NCBI RefSeq assembly: GCF_003324485.1
Contig: NZ_QODK01000002.1
Location: 930,001 to 994,000 of the forward strand
Direction of reading: 5' to 3'
DNA from: Cohaesibacter intestini
GTDB lineage: Bacteria; Pseudomonadota; Alphaproteobacteria; Rhizobiales; Cohaesibacteraceae
DNA: 64,000 nucleotides
This document shows, in pieces, positions 38,093-46,786 of the stretch. The notes below the pieces were generated by a model that worked only from the letters and a program-made list of their open reading frames with translations, made no database searches and was not told where the DNA came from. Position 1 is the first letter of the stretch. Each line of letters opens with the position of its first letter. The position numbers and the translations under genes were made by a program.

Positions 38093-38875
38093 ATGTCCAC
38101 CGCCATCATCATCCCAGCGCGCTATGGATCCAGCCGCCTGCCCGGCAAACCGATGTTACCGATCCTTGGCACCAGCATGCTCGAGCGGATCTGGCGGATC
38201 GCCAAGGCAACGACGGGCTGCTCCCGTGTCGTCATCAGCACCGAGGATGAACGCATCATCAAACACGCCATGAGCTTTGGCGCCGAAGCCGTCCTGACCC
38301 CGGAAAGCTGTCGCAATGGCTCGGAACGCTCCTTTGCCACGCTGGAAGCTGCCAACATCACCGAAGAGGCCATCCTCAATTTTCAGGGCGACGCGGTCCT
38401 CACCCCGCCATGGGTGCTGCAGGCGATGATCGATGAATTTGCAAAGGGGGAAGGTGATTTCGACATTGTCACCCCGGCGACCGTGCTGGATGACACCATG
38501 CTGGCAAACCTTGTGGAGAGCAAAAAGGCCAATCCCGCCAGTGGCACCACCGTGGTGTTCGATGCCAACCGCAATGCGCTCTATTTCTCCAAAATGATCC
38601 TGCCCTATATCCGCGCAGCCGGTCACACATCGGTCTATCGCCATATCGGGCTTTATGGCTATCGCCGCGAGGCACTTGAGCGTTATGTCAATCTTGCCCC
38701 CTCGCCGCTGGAATTGACCGAAGGGCTCGAGCAATTGCGAGCGCTGGAAAATGGCATGACAGTGCGCATCGTCACGGTCGACTATCTGGGGCGCACCCAT
38801 GCCTCGGTCGATGCGCCCGACGACGTCAAGATTGTTGAAGACATCATCAAACAGGAAGGCGAGTTGGTGGCATGA
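38093..38875 (+). CDS. KdsB-like CMP-sugar cytidylyltransferase
   Basis: 260 residues starting MSTAIIIPARYGSSRLPGKPM, the nucleotide-binding start of 3-deoxy-manno-octulosonate cytidylyltransferases. Further family marks are GTSMLERIWRIA, VVISTEDERI, ESCRNGSERSFATL and YRHIGLYGYRREALERYV. The canonical VNVQGDEPL is changed to LNFQGDAVL, so the second metal-site acidic residue is missing at that spot. It may activate a different 2-keto sugar acid, or be a second KdsB. It overlaps the next gene by four bases. Confidence 0.8.
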   Translation: MSTAIIIPARYGSSRLPGKPMLPILGTSMLERIWRIAKATTGCSRVVISTEDERIIKHAMSFGAEAVLTPESCRNGSERSFATLEAANITEEAILNFQGDAVLTPPWVLQAMIDEFAKGEGDFDIVTPATVLDDTMLANLVESKKANPASGTTVVFDANRNALYFSKMILPYIRAAGHTSVYRHIGLYGYRREALERYVNLAPSPLELTEGLEQLRALENGMTVRIVTVDYLGRTHASVDAPDDVKIVEDIIKQEGELVA

Positions 38876-39477
38876 AACTGATCCTTGTCAGACACGGCAA
38901 CACCTTTGGTCCCGACGACAAGGTCGTCTGGGTCGGGGCACGCTCTGATCTCGATCTCGTTGAAAAAGGTCGCGCTCAGGCCAAAGAGGTTGGCGAGGCC
39001 ATGAAGGCCGCCGCGATCCGCCCTGATTGCGTTGTTTGTGGCCCGCTCAAACGCACCCGCCAGACCGCCAGCATCATGGCCGAGACAGCAGGCTGGCTCG
39101 ATCTGGAGCCACAGGTCGATGACGCCCTGTGCGAAATCGATTATGGCGCGTGGGAAGGTCGATCCAACGACGACATCCGCAAAGCCCATGGCGACAGGGA
39201 CATTGACGGCTGGCAAAAGAGCAGCCTATGGCCCGAAGGCTATGGCTGGACCCCAAGCCCCGAAGCCATTCTCAATGGTTGGAATGCCATGATCGCCAGC
39301 ATCGAAGAACAACATGGCCCGGACGCCACCGCCATCATTGTTACCAGCAATGGCATCCTGCGCATGGCTGCTCCCACTTACTGCATAAAAGCCGAAGAGG
39401 CCAAGGTCGGCACCGGCCATATCTGTGTGATCGAGAACGGAACGGTCGCTCTTTGGAACACCCGTTCGTTGGTCTGA
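38872..39477 (+). CDS. Histidine phosphatase family protein
   Basis: 201 residues of the phosphoglycerate mutase-like branch. The catalytic RHG is in LILVRHGNTFGPDDKVVWVG, the second arginine in CGPLKRTRQTASIM and the acid in EIDYGAWEGRS. The second histidine expected near the C-terminus (usually in a SHG motif) reads TSNGILRMA, so the activity may be reduced or altered. Coupled by ATGA overlap to the KdsB-like gene, so it probably acts on a sugar phosphate in the same route. Confidence 0.82.
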   Translation: MKLILVRHGNTFGPDDKVVWVGARSDLDLVEKGRAQAKEVGEAMKAAAIRPDCVVCGPLKRTRQTASIMAETAGWLDLEPQVDDALCEIDYGAWEGRSNDDIRKAHGDRDIDGWQKSSLWPEGYGWTPSPEAILNGWNAMIASIEEQHGPDATAIIVTSNGILRMAAPTYCIKAEEAKVGTGHICVIENGTVALWNTRSLV

Positions 39478-39502
39478 TCCACCCCATGCCCGATCAACAA
39501 GC

Positions 39503-39534
39503 AGCCCTCTGCAAGAGCTTGCAGGGGGCTTTTT
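39503..39534 (+). terminator. Intrinsic terminator after the histidine phosphatase gene
   Basis: AGCCCTCTGCAAG and CTTGCAGGGGGCT pair with one mismatch and are followed by TTTTG, 25 bases past the stop. Confidence 0.75.
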
Positions 39535-39599
39535 GTTGCAAAACAGCCCTTTGATTGAGCAGATCTCCACATTGCCAAGCGGCCACCTCTTGGCCACTA

Positions 39600-39704
39600 T
39601 GTCCGACAAAATCAACAGAATCGGCCGATTTGTCGCGCAGAAAATCAGCCATTCCCGTCATTCTTTCAAATTATGTCTGATATAATCCTTTACATTGTCT
39701 GACA
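39600..39704 (+). promoter_or_regulatory. Three GntR-type operators (TGTCnGAyA)
   Basis: TGTCCGACA (39600-39608), TGTCTGATA (39674-39682) and TGTCTGACA (39696-39704) are near-identical inverted repeats ahead of the GntR start at 39731. They share the GT-N3-AC core known for FadR-subfamily GntR proteins. The last two are 22 bases apart, two helical turns, which fits cooperative binding. Confidence 0.65.
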
Positions 39705-39730
39705 TAGTTGTTTCAATATCAGGAGCACCC

Positions 39731-40531
39731 ATGAGCAACCAACGATCTGACACCCCGATGAGCGACGCCACCGACAAGCAACTTGAGCAGGCATCCCGCG
39801 AGACCGTCATTCGCGAAGCCAAGAAGCGCCGCCTGACTTTGTCGGGTGAAAGCCGCAGCTCGAGCCGGGTTCAGGACATTCTCGACGCACTGGTGGAGAT
39901 CATCGAAGCGTCGGGCTTGCAGGCTGGTGACCGCCTCCCATCAGAAACAGAACTGGCGCAGTCTCTGGGGGTTGGGCGCTCCACCATCCGCGAAGCCTTG
40001 ATGGCTTGGCAGCGGATGGGCATCGTGGTGCGCAACAAGGGCGCAGGCACGCGCCTGTCGGCCGACATTTCCCAGCGTTCGATGAACTTCCCCCTAACCG
40101 TCAAGGTGGAGGCCGCCGGATTGATGCGGACCCATCAGGTGCGTATGCCGCTCGAGATCGAAGCCACCCGCCTTGCCTGTCAGAATGCCACTGACAAGGA
40201 CAAACGCATCATCAATGCCCGATGCGAGGAGCTTATGGCAATTTTCGAAGCGGGCGAAAACTGGCATGCCGCTGACAAGCGCTTCCACGCCGCCATTCAT
40301 GATGCGAGCGGCAATCCGCTGTTCGGTCAACTCATCTTGCAGCTTCATGAGGCTTTTGAAGAGACCTATGAAGCCCCCTTCGATCAACCGCAAATGGCTG
40401 ATTCCAGCATACCCCTGCACCGCAATCTGGCAGATGCCGTCATCAATCAGGATGCGGATCAGGCAGAAGCCATCTTGCGGAAAATCCTCTCCATAGTAGA
40501 AGACGAGGTCGCCATAAGGCTCAATGAATAA
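39731..40531 (+). CDS. GntR-family (FadR subfamily) transcriptional regulator
   Basis: 266 residues from an ATG with AGGAGC upstream. Residues about 55-125 are the GntR winged helix (LQAGDRLPSETELAQSLGVGRSTIREALMAWQRMGIV). Residues about 140-260 are the all-helical FCD ligand domain with the metal-site pattern LEIEATRLAC, ADKRFHAAIHDASGNPLF and PLHRNLADAVINQD. The long 50-residue N-terminal tail is unusual. It leads the PLP enzyme/ABC operon, overlapping it by eight bases, and likely represses it in the absence of substrate. Confidence 0.9.
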   Translation: MSNQRSDTPMSDATDKQLEQASRETVIREAKKRRLTLSGESRSSSRVQDILDALVEIIEASGLQAGDRLPSETELAQSLGVGRSTIREALMAWQRMGIVVRNKGAGTRLSADISQRSMNFPLTVKVEAAGLMRTHQVRMPLEIEATRLACQNATDKDKRIINARCEELMAIFEAGENWHAADKRFHAAIHDASGNPLFGQLILQLHEAFEETYEAPFDQPQMADSSIPLHRNLADAVINQDADQAEAILRKILSIVEDEVAIRLNE

Positions 40532-41702
40532 GACGCTTCAGGACGAGACCAACACTCTGGCACTGGCCACGCGGCTCAACCGCCCACACGCGGATGCGAC
40601 CGGCACCATTGCACCGCCAATCTATCAAAGCTCGCTGTTTGGCTTTGAGAGTTTTCAGGACTTTGAAGACACGGTGTCCGGCAACAGCAACCACCCCATC
40701 TATACGCGCGTTTCCAACGAAACGGTCACTGCCTTTGAAACGCTCATGGCCGATGCGGAAAATGGTGAAGCAGCTGTTGCCTTTTCCTCGGGCATGGCGG
40801 CCATTTCTTCGACGCTTCTCGCCTTCCTCAAGCCCGGAGACCGGGTGGTTTGCATCGAACATGTTTATCCGGACAGTTTCCGGCTGTTCGAAAAAATGCT
40901 GCGGCCATTCGGCGTTGAGACCAGTTACCATTCCATTGAAGAGATGGAAAACAATCCTGATCTGATGGCGGGCGCCAAACTCGCCTATCTTGAAAGCCCC
41001 AACAGCATGATGATGCAGGCGATGGATCTGCCAAAGGTTGCCGCCCATGCCCGCAACCATGGAGCCATCACCGTCATCGACAACAGTTGGGCCACCCCGG
41101 TCTTCCAGCGCCCGATCGAGTTGGGTATCGATATCGTCCTTCATTCAGCGTCGAAATATATTTCTGGCCATTCCGATGTGGTGGCTGGCGTTGTGATCGC
41201 CAGTGCAGAGCATATCGCAGCCATCCGCACCATGAGCCTGACGCTGCTCGGCGGCAAACTGGCGCCGTTTGAAGCGTGGCTCTTGACCCGTGGTCTGCGC
41301 ACCCTGCCGATCCGCATGCAGGCCCATCAAGCCACCGCCAATCTGTTTGTCGAAAAGCTTACTGCTCACCCAATGATCCGCGCGGTCCATTCCCCCGCTG
41401 CGGGCTCAGTGCCCGGTCTGGAAGGTCGCTCGGGCCTGTTGTCCGTCGAAATTGCTCCAGAGGGCGACATCCGCACACTGGTCGACAGCCTCAAACTGTT
41501 TCGCCTTGGCGTCAGTTGGGGTGGCTTTGAAAGTCTTGTGGTCCCCACCGCCATCAGCCTCAAACAGAAAGATCCAACCAACTCCCTCCAAGCCTTCAAG
41601 GTTTCAGACCGGATCATTCGCCTCAGCCTCGGCCTGGAAGACGCCAACGATCTGTGGGCCGACTTCGAGCAGGGCTTGGCAGCCTGCCGCAGCAACCGCT
41701 GA
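40524..41702 (+). CDS. Cys/Met-metabolism PLP enzyme (cystathionine lyase/synthase type)
   Basis: 392 residues of the trans-sulfuration family. Seen are PPIYQSSLFGFESFQDF, YTRVSNETVTAFE, the phosphate-binding AVAFSSGMAAISSTLLAFL, and the PLP lysine in LHSASKYISGHSDVVAG. Members cleave or form C-S bonds beta or gamma to the amino group. Which one is not readable from sequence. Linked to an importer of the sugar class, it may split a sulfur conjugate taken up from outside; this is inference. Confidence 0.88.
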   Translation: MNKTLQDETNTLALATRLNRPHADATGTIAPPIYQSSLFGFESFQDFEDTVSGNSNHPIYTRVSNETVTAFETLMADAENGEAAVAFSSGMAAISSTLLAFLKPGDRVVCIEHVYPDSFRLFEKMLRPFGVETSYHSIEEMENNPDLMAGAKLAYLESPNSMMMQAMDLPKVAAHARNHGAITVIDNSWATPVFQRPIELGIDIVLHSASKYISGHSDVVAGVVIASAEHIAAIRTMSLTLLGGKLAPFEAWLLTRGLRTLPIRMQAHQATANLFVEKLTAHPMIRAVHSPAAGSVPGLEGRSGLLSVEIAPEGDIRTLVDSLKLFRLGVSWGGFESLVVPTAISLKQKDPTNSLQAFKVSDRIIRLSLGLEDANDLWADFEQGLAACRSNR

Positions 41703-41775
41703 CCATCACCGACCAAAGCAATCCAGACAATCCAGAAGTTCCCTGATTTTTCGTTTTTACAAAGTGGAGGACAAG

Positions 41776-43041
41776 ATGAAGAAAACCGTATTCGGGCTGA
41801 CCGTCGCCAGCCTTGCCCTGCTGGCCAACACGGCGTTTGCCGACACCCAGCTCAAGCTGGTGGAAGTGATTACCAGCCCGGCCCGCACCGAGACCCTCAA
41901 GGAAATGGTCAGCGCCTACGAAGCCGCAAATCCCGGCGTCACCGTTGAGATCGTCTCCCTGCCATGGGGACAGGCTTACGAGAAGCTGGCAACCATGGTC
42001 GCCGGTGGCGATGTGCCCGACGTGGTGGAAATGCCTGACAAGTGGCAGGCGCTGTATGCAGGCGCTGGCAAACTGGCAAGCCTTGAAGATCACATCAAGG
42101 CTTGGGAGCATGGCCCCACTCTGACCGACAAGACCATGGCCATGGCTCGCCTTGCCGGTGGCACCGCCTATTCCGTGCCTTATGGCTTCTATCTGCGCGC
42201 CATGTTCTACAACAAGAAACTGCTGGCTGAAGCAGGCGTCGCCAAGCCACCGAAAACCATGGAAGAGTTCCATGAGGCACTGGCCAAGGTCTCGGCGCTT
42301 GATGGCAAATCCGGCTACTGCCTGCGCGGCAGCCGCGGCGGCCACAGTGGCTGGCTGATGAATGCGGCAGCCATGAATGGCAGTGCCGACTTCTTCACCG
42401 CAGACGGCAAAAGCACCCTTAACACCCCTGAAGCCATCAAGGGCTATCAGGAGCTGATTGATATCTATCAGGAAGGTCTCGCACCAAAAGACTCGGTCAA
42501 CTGGGGCTTCAACGAGATCGTCGCCGGCTTCTATTCCGGCACCTGCGCCTTCCTTGATCAGGATCCCGATGCGTTGATCGCCGTTCAGGAACGCATGGAC
42601 AATGCTGACTTCGCCGTCATCCCGATGCCAACCGGCCCGCATGGCAAAGCCTATCCAACCATCGGCTTCGTTGGCTGGTCGATCTTCAACACCACCGAGC
42701 ATGAGAGCGACGCCTGGAAGTTGGTGGCCCATCTGTCCGATCCGGAAAACAACAAGGTCTGGGCCCGCAAAGTCGGCGTCATCCCGGTTCACACCGGCGC
42801 TGACAAGGACCCTTACTTCCAGACCGAACAGTTCGCCGGTTGGTTCGAGACCCTGAATGGCGCTGACTATGTGCCCCTCGTTCTGCCCCATCAACTCGAA
42901 GGCTTCGGCTATTTCGCAGACACCATCGCCGTTGAAACCGCTCAGCAGGCCCTGCTTGGTGAAATCACCGCCAAGGAAATGGCCGACCAGTGGGCTGACT
43001 ATATGAACGAAGAATATACCAAGTGGAAAGCCAATCAATGA
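41776..43041 (+). CDS. ABC transporter substrate-binding protein (CUT1 type)
   Basis: 421 residues. A signal peptide MKKTVFGLTVASLALLANTAFA precedes the mature start DTQLKLVEV. The body is a family 1 sugar-binding lipoprotein-like fold: AYEAANPGVTVEIVSLPWGQAYEKLATMVAGGDVPDVVEMPDKW, GTAYSVPYGFYLRAMFYNKKLLAEAG and GFVGWSIFNTTEHE. It delivers the ligand to the permeases encoded next. GTGGAGG precedes the ATG. The next gene overlaps its stop. Confidence 0.93.
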   Translation: MKKTVFGLTVASLALLANTAFADTQLKLVEVITSPARTETLKEMVSAYEAANPGVTVEIVSLPWGQAYEKLATMVAGGDVPDVVEMPDKWQALYAGAGKLASLEDHIKAWEHGPTLTDKTMAMARLAGGTAYSVPYGFYLRAMFYNKKLLAEAGVAKPPKTMEEFHEALAKVSALDGKSGYCLRGSRGGHSGWLMNAAAMNGSADFFTADGKSTLNTPEAIKGYQELIDIYQEGLAPKDSVNWGFNEIVAGFYSGTCAFLDQDPDALIAVQERMDNADFAVIPMPTGPHGKAYPTIGFVGWSIFNTTEHESDAWKLVAHLSDPENNKVWARKVGVIPVHTGADKDPYFQTEQFAGWFETLNGADYVPLVLPHQLEGFGYFADTIAVETAQQALLGEITAKEMADQWADYMNEEYTKWKANQ

Positions 43042-44024
43042 GCCGCCCCTTGCATGACGACAAGCTCCCGGGGACACCCCGGGAGCCCAAGATCAGGCGC
43101 AGAAGTGCCCACGAGGCGAAAGCCGCGCAAGGGAGCCGCTTCGGTCTGTCCCTGTCCTATCTGCTTGAGCCTTACCTCTATCTCTCCCCGGCGGTGATCT
43201 TCATAGGCTTGGTCATTCTGGTACCGCTCAGCATCGGCATTTCCTATTCCTTCCAGTCTATCGCCCTGTTGAAGCCCTTTGACACCGGCTGGGTTGGCTT
43301 TGAGAATTACGAGGCCCTGCTGCATGATTCCAAATTCATGCTGGCGCTGAAAAACACCGTCCGCTGGACTCTCTATAGCGTCTTCTTCCAGTTTTTCCTC
43401 GGCCTTGGCCTTGCCATGCTGCTGAACACCAAGTTCCACGGCAAGAAGATCGTTCAGGCGCTCGTCTTTCTGCCATGGGCAGTCCCCGCCATGCTCTCGG
43501 CACTGACCTGGGCCTGGTTGTTCAACCCGGTCATTGGTCCCATTCCTCACTGGCTGGCCGCCCTTGGCATCCTGTCCGAGCCCTACAATATTCTCGGCGA
43601 CAAGGACCTCGCCCTCTGGGGGCCGATCGTCGCCAATATCTGGTTCGGCATTCCCTTCTTTGCGATCACCATGCTGGCGGCGCTGCAATCCATCCCGTCC
43701 GACATGTATGAAGCGGCCGAGATCGATGGCGCGACCCCATGGCAGCGCTTCACAAAGATCACCCTGCCCTTCCTTGCACCGATGATCGCCATCACCGTGA
43801 TGCTGCGCACGATCTGGATCGCCAATTTCGCCGACCTCATCTATGTGATGACCAGCGGGGGACCTGCCAACTCCACCCAGATCCTGTCGTCCTACATCTT
43901 CACCACCGCCTTCCGAAAACTCGATTTCGGCTATGCCTCGGCCATTGCCGTGGTGCTTTTGGTGCTGATGATGCTCTATGCGATGATCCTGCTGCGCATG
44001 CGGCAAAAGCTTGTGAAGGTGTGA
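43038..44024 (+). CDS. ABC transporter permease, CUT1 (MalF type)
   Basis: 328 residues, six or seven membrane helices after a charged 40-residue N-terminus. The EAA loop that contacts the ATPase is MYEAAEIDGATPWQRFTKITLPFL. It forms a heterodimer with the next permease. ATGA overlap with the binding-protein gene sets the start. Confidence 0.93.
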   Translation: MSRPLHDDKLPGTPREPKIRRRSAHEAKAAQGSRFGLSLSYLLEPYLYLSPAVIFIGLVILVPLSIGISYSFQSIALLKPFDTGWVGFENYEALLHDSKFMLALKNTVRWTLYSVFFQFFLGLGLAMLLNTKFHGKKIVQALVFLPWAVPAMLSALTWAWLFNPVIGPIPHWLAALGILSEPYNILGDKDLALWGPIVANIWFGIPFFAITMLAALQSIPSDMYEAAEIDGATPWQRFTKITLPFLAPMIAITVMLRTIWIANFADLIYVMTSGGPANSTQILSSYIFTTAFRKLDFGYASAIAVVLLVLMMLYAMILLRMRQKLVKV

Positions 44025-44025
44025 C

Positions 44026-44871
44026 ATGTCCACCCGTAACCGTGCAACGCGCCCCCTCCTTGTTGGCGGCAAATATCTGGCCATCCTGCTCTATTTGCTG
44101 TTTGCCCTATTCCCGCTCTACTGGCTTTTGAAAATCGGCCTGACCCCGGACAAGTTGATCTATACCGAAGGCACGGCCCTGTGGCCGAGCTGGGTGACCT
44201 TCGACAATTTCCGCTCAGTCGTCACCCAGACCGACTTCCTGATCTATTTCCGCAACAGCATCACCGTGTCGCTGAGCACTGCCTTCGTCACCACTTTGGT
44301 CGCCAGCGCGGCGGGTTATGCCTTCTCGCGCTTTGTCTTTCGCGGCAAGAATCTGATCATCCTGTTGATGCTGCTGACACAGATGTTCCCGCTATTGATG
44401 ATCATCTCGCCGATCTACAAGATTTTTGCCACCGTTGGCCTGCTCAACACCCTGACCGGCCTGATCATCGCCTACACCGCCTTCAACATTCCCTTTGCCA
44501 CCTTCCTGATGCAGTCCTTCTTTGATGGCATCCCGCAGGATCTGGAAGAAGCGGCCATGACCGATGGCGCCACCCGCTTTCAGGCCCTGCGGCTGGTCAT
44601 CTTCCCGCTCACCCTGCCCGGCATGGCAGCGACCCTTGGCTTTGTCTTCACCGCCGCCTGGAGCGAGCTGCTCTTTGCGCTGATGCTGATCAATTCCAAC
44701 GACACCATGACCTTCCCGGTGGGGCTGATGACCTTCGTGTCGAAATTCTCCGTCGACTGGGGGCAGATGATGGCCGCAGGCGTCTTGGCACTGATCCCGA
44801 GCTGCCTCTTTTTCTTCTTCATTCAACGCTATTTGGTTCAGGGCCTGACCTCAGGCGCCGTGAAAGGCTAG
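44026..44871 (+). CDS. ABC transporter permease, CUT1 (MalG type)
   Basis: 281 residues with six membrane helices. The EAA loop reads LEEAAMTDGATRFQALRLVIFPLTLPG, and the helix ending NIPFATFLMQSFFDGIP is typical of MalG-type subunits. One base separates it from the first permease. Confidence 0.93.
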   Translation: MSTRNRATRPLLVGGKYLAILLYLLFALFPLYWLLKIGLTPDKLIYTEGTALWPSWVTFDNFRSVVTQTDFLIYFRNSITVSLSTAFVTTLVASAAGYAFSRFVFRGKNLIILLMLLTQMFPLLMIISPIYKIFATVGLLNTLTGLIIAYTAFNIPFATFLMQSFFDGIPQDLEEAAMTDGATRFQALRLVIFPLTLPGMAATLGFVFTAAWSELLFALMLINSNDTMTFPVGLMTFVSKFSVDWGQMMAAGVLALIPSCLFFFFIQRYLVQGLTSGAVKG

Positions 44872-44875
44872 AGAC

Positions 44876-45937
44876 ATGGCACGTATCCAGCTTCAGAATA
44901 TCTCAAAATCCTATGGCCCTGTCTCGGTGCTTGATGACATCAATCTCGACATTGACGAGGGCGAATTCATCGTCCTTGTCGGCCCGTCGGGCTGTGGCAA
45001 ATCCACCTTGCTGCGGATGATTGCCGGGCTTGAAACCGTCACTGGAGGCGACATCCTTATCGGTGACACGCTCGTCAATGAGCTGCGCCCGCGCGAACGC
45101 GACATTGCCATGGTGTTCCAGTCCTATGCCCTCTATCCGCATATGGATGTCGAACGCAATATGGGCTTCAGCATGGAGATCCGAAAGGAAGACAAGACCT
45201 TGCGGGCAGAACGCGTCGGTGAGGCAGCGGGCATCCTTGGCCTTGGCAAGCTCCTTGGCCGAACACCCAAAGCCCTGTCTGGCGGCCAGCGTCAACGCGT
45301 TGCCATGGGCCGCGCCATCGTCCGCGATCCCAAGGCCTTTCTGTTTGACGAGCCCTTGTCCAATCTTGATGCGGCCCTGCGCGTTGAAATGCGACTGGAA
45401 ATCGCCAAACTGCACAAGCGTCTGGATGCGACCATGATCTATGTGACCCACGATCAGGTCGAGGCCCTGACACTGGCGGACCGCATCGTGGTGATGAATG
45501 CAGGTCATATCCAGCAGGTTGGCACGCCGATGGAGCTTTATGATCAGCCACACAACCTGTTTGTCGCCCAGTTCATCGGCTCGCCCAACATGAACATTGT
45601 TGGCACCGACACCATGCCCGATGCGCTGAAAGCAACCCTGCTGCCAAAAAGCAAGCAAAGCGCCAGTGCAAAGGTCGCCCATTTCGGCATCCGACCTGAA
45701 CACACTATGATCATCGAGAACGGAGAGCACCAGCTTACCGGACAAGTCATCATCGCTGAGCGGCTCGGCTCGGACACCAACGTCTATATTGAAGCAGACG
45801 GCATTGGACAAATGCTGGTGCGCCAGCGCGGCGACGTTTCGCTTGCATCGGGGCAACAGGTCAAGGTGCAGCTGGACCTCACCAAGGCCCACTATTTCAA
45901 TGCTGACGGCGAAGCTTTGTTTTTGCGCGAGGCGTAA
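44876..45937 (+). CDS. ABC transporter ATP-binding protein (UgpC/MsmK type)
   Basis: 353 residues. Walker A GPSGCGKSTLLRMIAGLE, Q-loop MVFQSYALYPHM, signature LSGGQRQRVAMGRAIVRDP, Walker B FLFDEPLSNLDAALR and the switch histidine IYVTHDQVEALTLADRI. The C-terminal 110 residues are the OB-fold (TOBE) regulatory domain of the sugar-importer class. Last gene of the operon before a strong terminator. Confidence 0.95.
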   Translation: MARIQLQNISKSYGPVSVLDDINLDIDEGEFIVLVGPSGCGKSTLLRMIAGLETVTGGDILIGDTLVNELRPRERDIAMVFQSYALYPHMDVERNMGFSMEIRKEDKTLRAERVGEAAGILGLGKLLGRTPKALSGGQRQRVAMGRAIVRDPKAFLFDEPLSNLDAALRVEMRLEIAKLHKRLDATMIYVTHDQVEALTLADRIVVMNAGHIQQVGTPMELYDQPHNLFVAQFIGSPNMNIVGTDTMPDALKATLLPKSKQSASAKVAHFGIRPEHTMIIENGEHQLTGQVIIAERLGSDTNVYIEADGIGQMLVRQRGDVSLASGQQVKVQLDLTKAHYFNADGEALFLREA

Positions 45938-45960
45938 ACATCCCCTTTCCCCACCACCCC

Positions 45961-46006
45961 AAAAAGCCATGCCGTGGCTGCGAACAGCAGCCACGGCATG
46001 GCTTTA
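45961..46006. terminator. Very stable bidirectional terminator
   Basis: GCCATGCCGTGGCTGC and GCAGCCACGGCATGGC pair perfectly over 16 bp around GAACA (45982-45986). The stem is flanked by A and T tracts, 28 bases past the ABC operon. Confidence 0.85.
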
Positions 46007-46117
46007 TCCTCTTGTCTCGCCCGTTGCGACAATAAGCCGACATCTGGCATGTCATTCGAACCAGCATTTGCGTTATGATATGACACAATCGTTCCCCCAA
46101 CGCAGAAACAGACAGTC

Positions 46118-46786
46118 ATGAGACTATTGCTGGTAGAAGATGATCAGGGGCTGGTAACGCGGCTGAAAAAGGACTTCGAAGCAAACGGCTATGTCGTCGA
46201 CCATGCTGACAACGGCATTGACGGCCAATATCTCGGAGAGACAGAAGCCTATGATCTGGTCATCCTCGATCTGGGATTGCCCGGAAGACCCGGCCTCGAC
46301 ATCTTGCACAATTGGCGTGAAAGCGGATTGACGCTGCCGGTCATTCTCTTGACGGCCCGCGATGCCTGGCATGAGCGTGTCGAGGGATTTCGCTTCGGGG
46401 CAGACGATTATGTCGGCAAACCCTTTCACTTCGAGGAACTGCTCGAGCGGACCAAAGCCCTTATCCGGCGCAGCAACAACACCCAGAATAGCGAGCTGCA
46501 CACGAAGGGCTTGTCGCTCGATGAAGAGCGGCAATGCGTCCTCATGGACGATGGCAGAACCATCGATCTGACCGGCACCGAATTTCGCCTGCTGCGGTAC
46601 TTCCTGCTGCACAAAGGCAAGATCCTCTCCAAGTCAACACTGACCGAACATATCTATGATCGCGACTTTGATCGCGACAGCAATGTCATCGAGGTCTATG
46701 TCCGCCATCTTCGCAACAAACTGGGCGACGAATGGATCCAGACCCGTAGGGGGCAAGGCTATGTCTTTGAGGGTGGTGACCAATGA
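46118..46786 (+). CDS. OmpR/PhoP-type response regulator
   Basis: 222 residues. The receiver domain has the acidic pair VEDD, the phospho-acceptor aspartate at 51 (LVILDLGLPGRPG), LTARDAWHERVEGF and the lysine in DDYVGKPFHFEEL. The OmpR winged helix follows (ERQCVLMDDGRTIDLTGTEFRLLRYFLLHKGKILSKSTL, VIEVYVRHLRNKLG). It overlaps the kinase gene by four bases. The likely target is the EF-hand gene downstream. Confidence 0.94.
   Translation: MRLLLVEDDQGLVTRLKKDFEANGYVVDHADNGIDGQYLGETEAYDLVILDLGLPGRPGLDILHNWRESGLTLPVILLTARDAWHERVEGFRFGADDYVGKPFHFEELLERTKALIRRSNNTQNSELHTKGLSLDEERQCVLMDDGRTIDLTGTEFRLLRYFLLHKGKILSKSTLTEHIYDRDFDRDSNVIEVYVRHLRNKLGDEWIQTRRGQGYVFEGGDQ

Noticed and set aside
41623-43077. 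A 484-codon minus-strand frame across the ABC binding-protein gene.
   Set aside because: It is antisense to a clear signal peptide and a solute-binding protein with proper ribosome site and coupling; no recognisable motifs.
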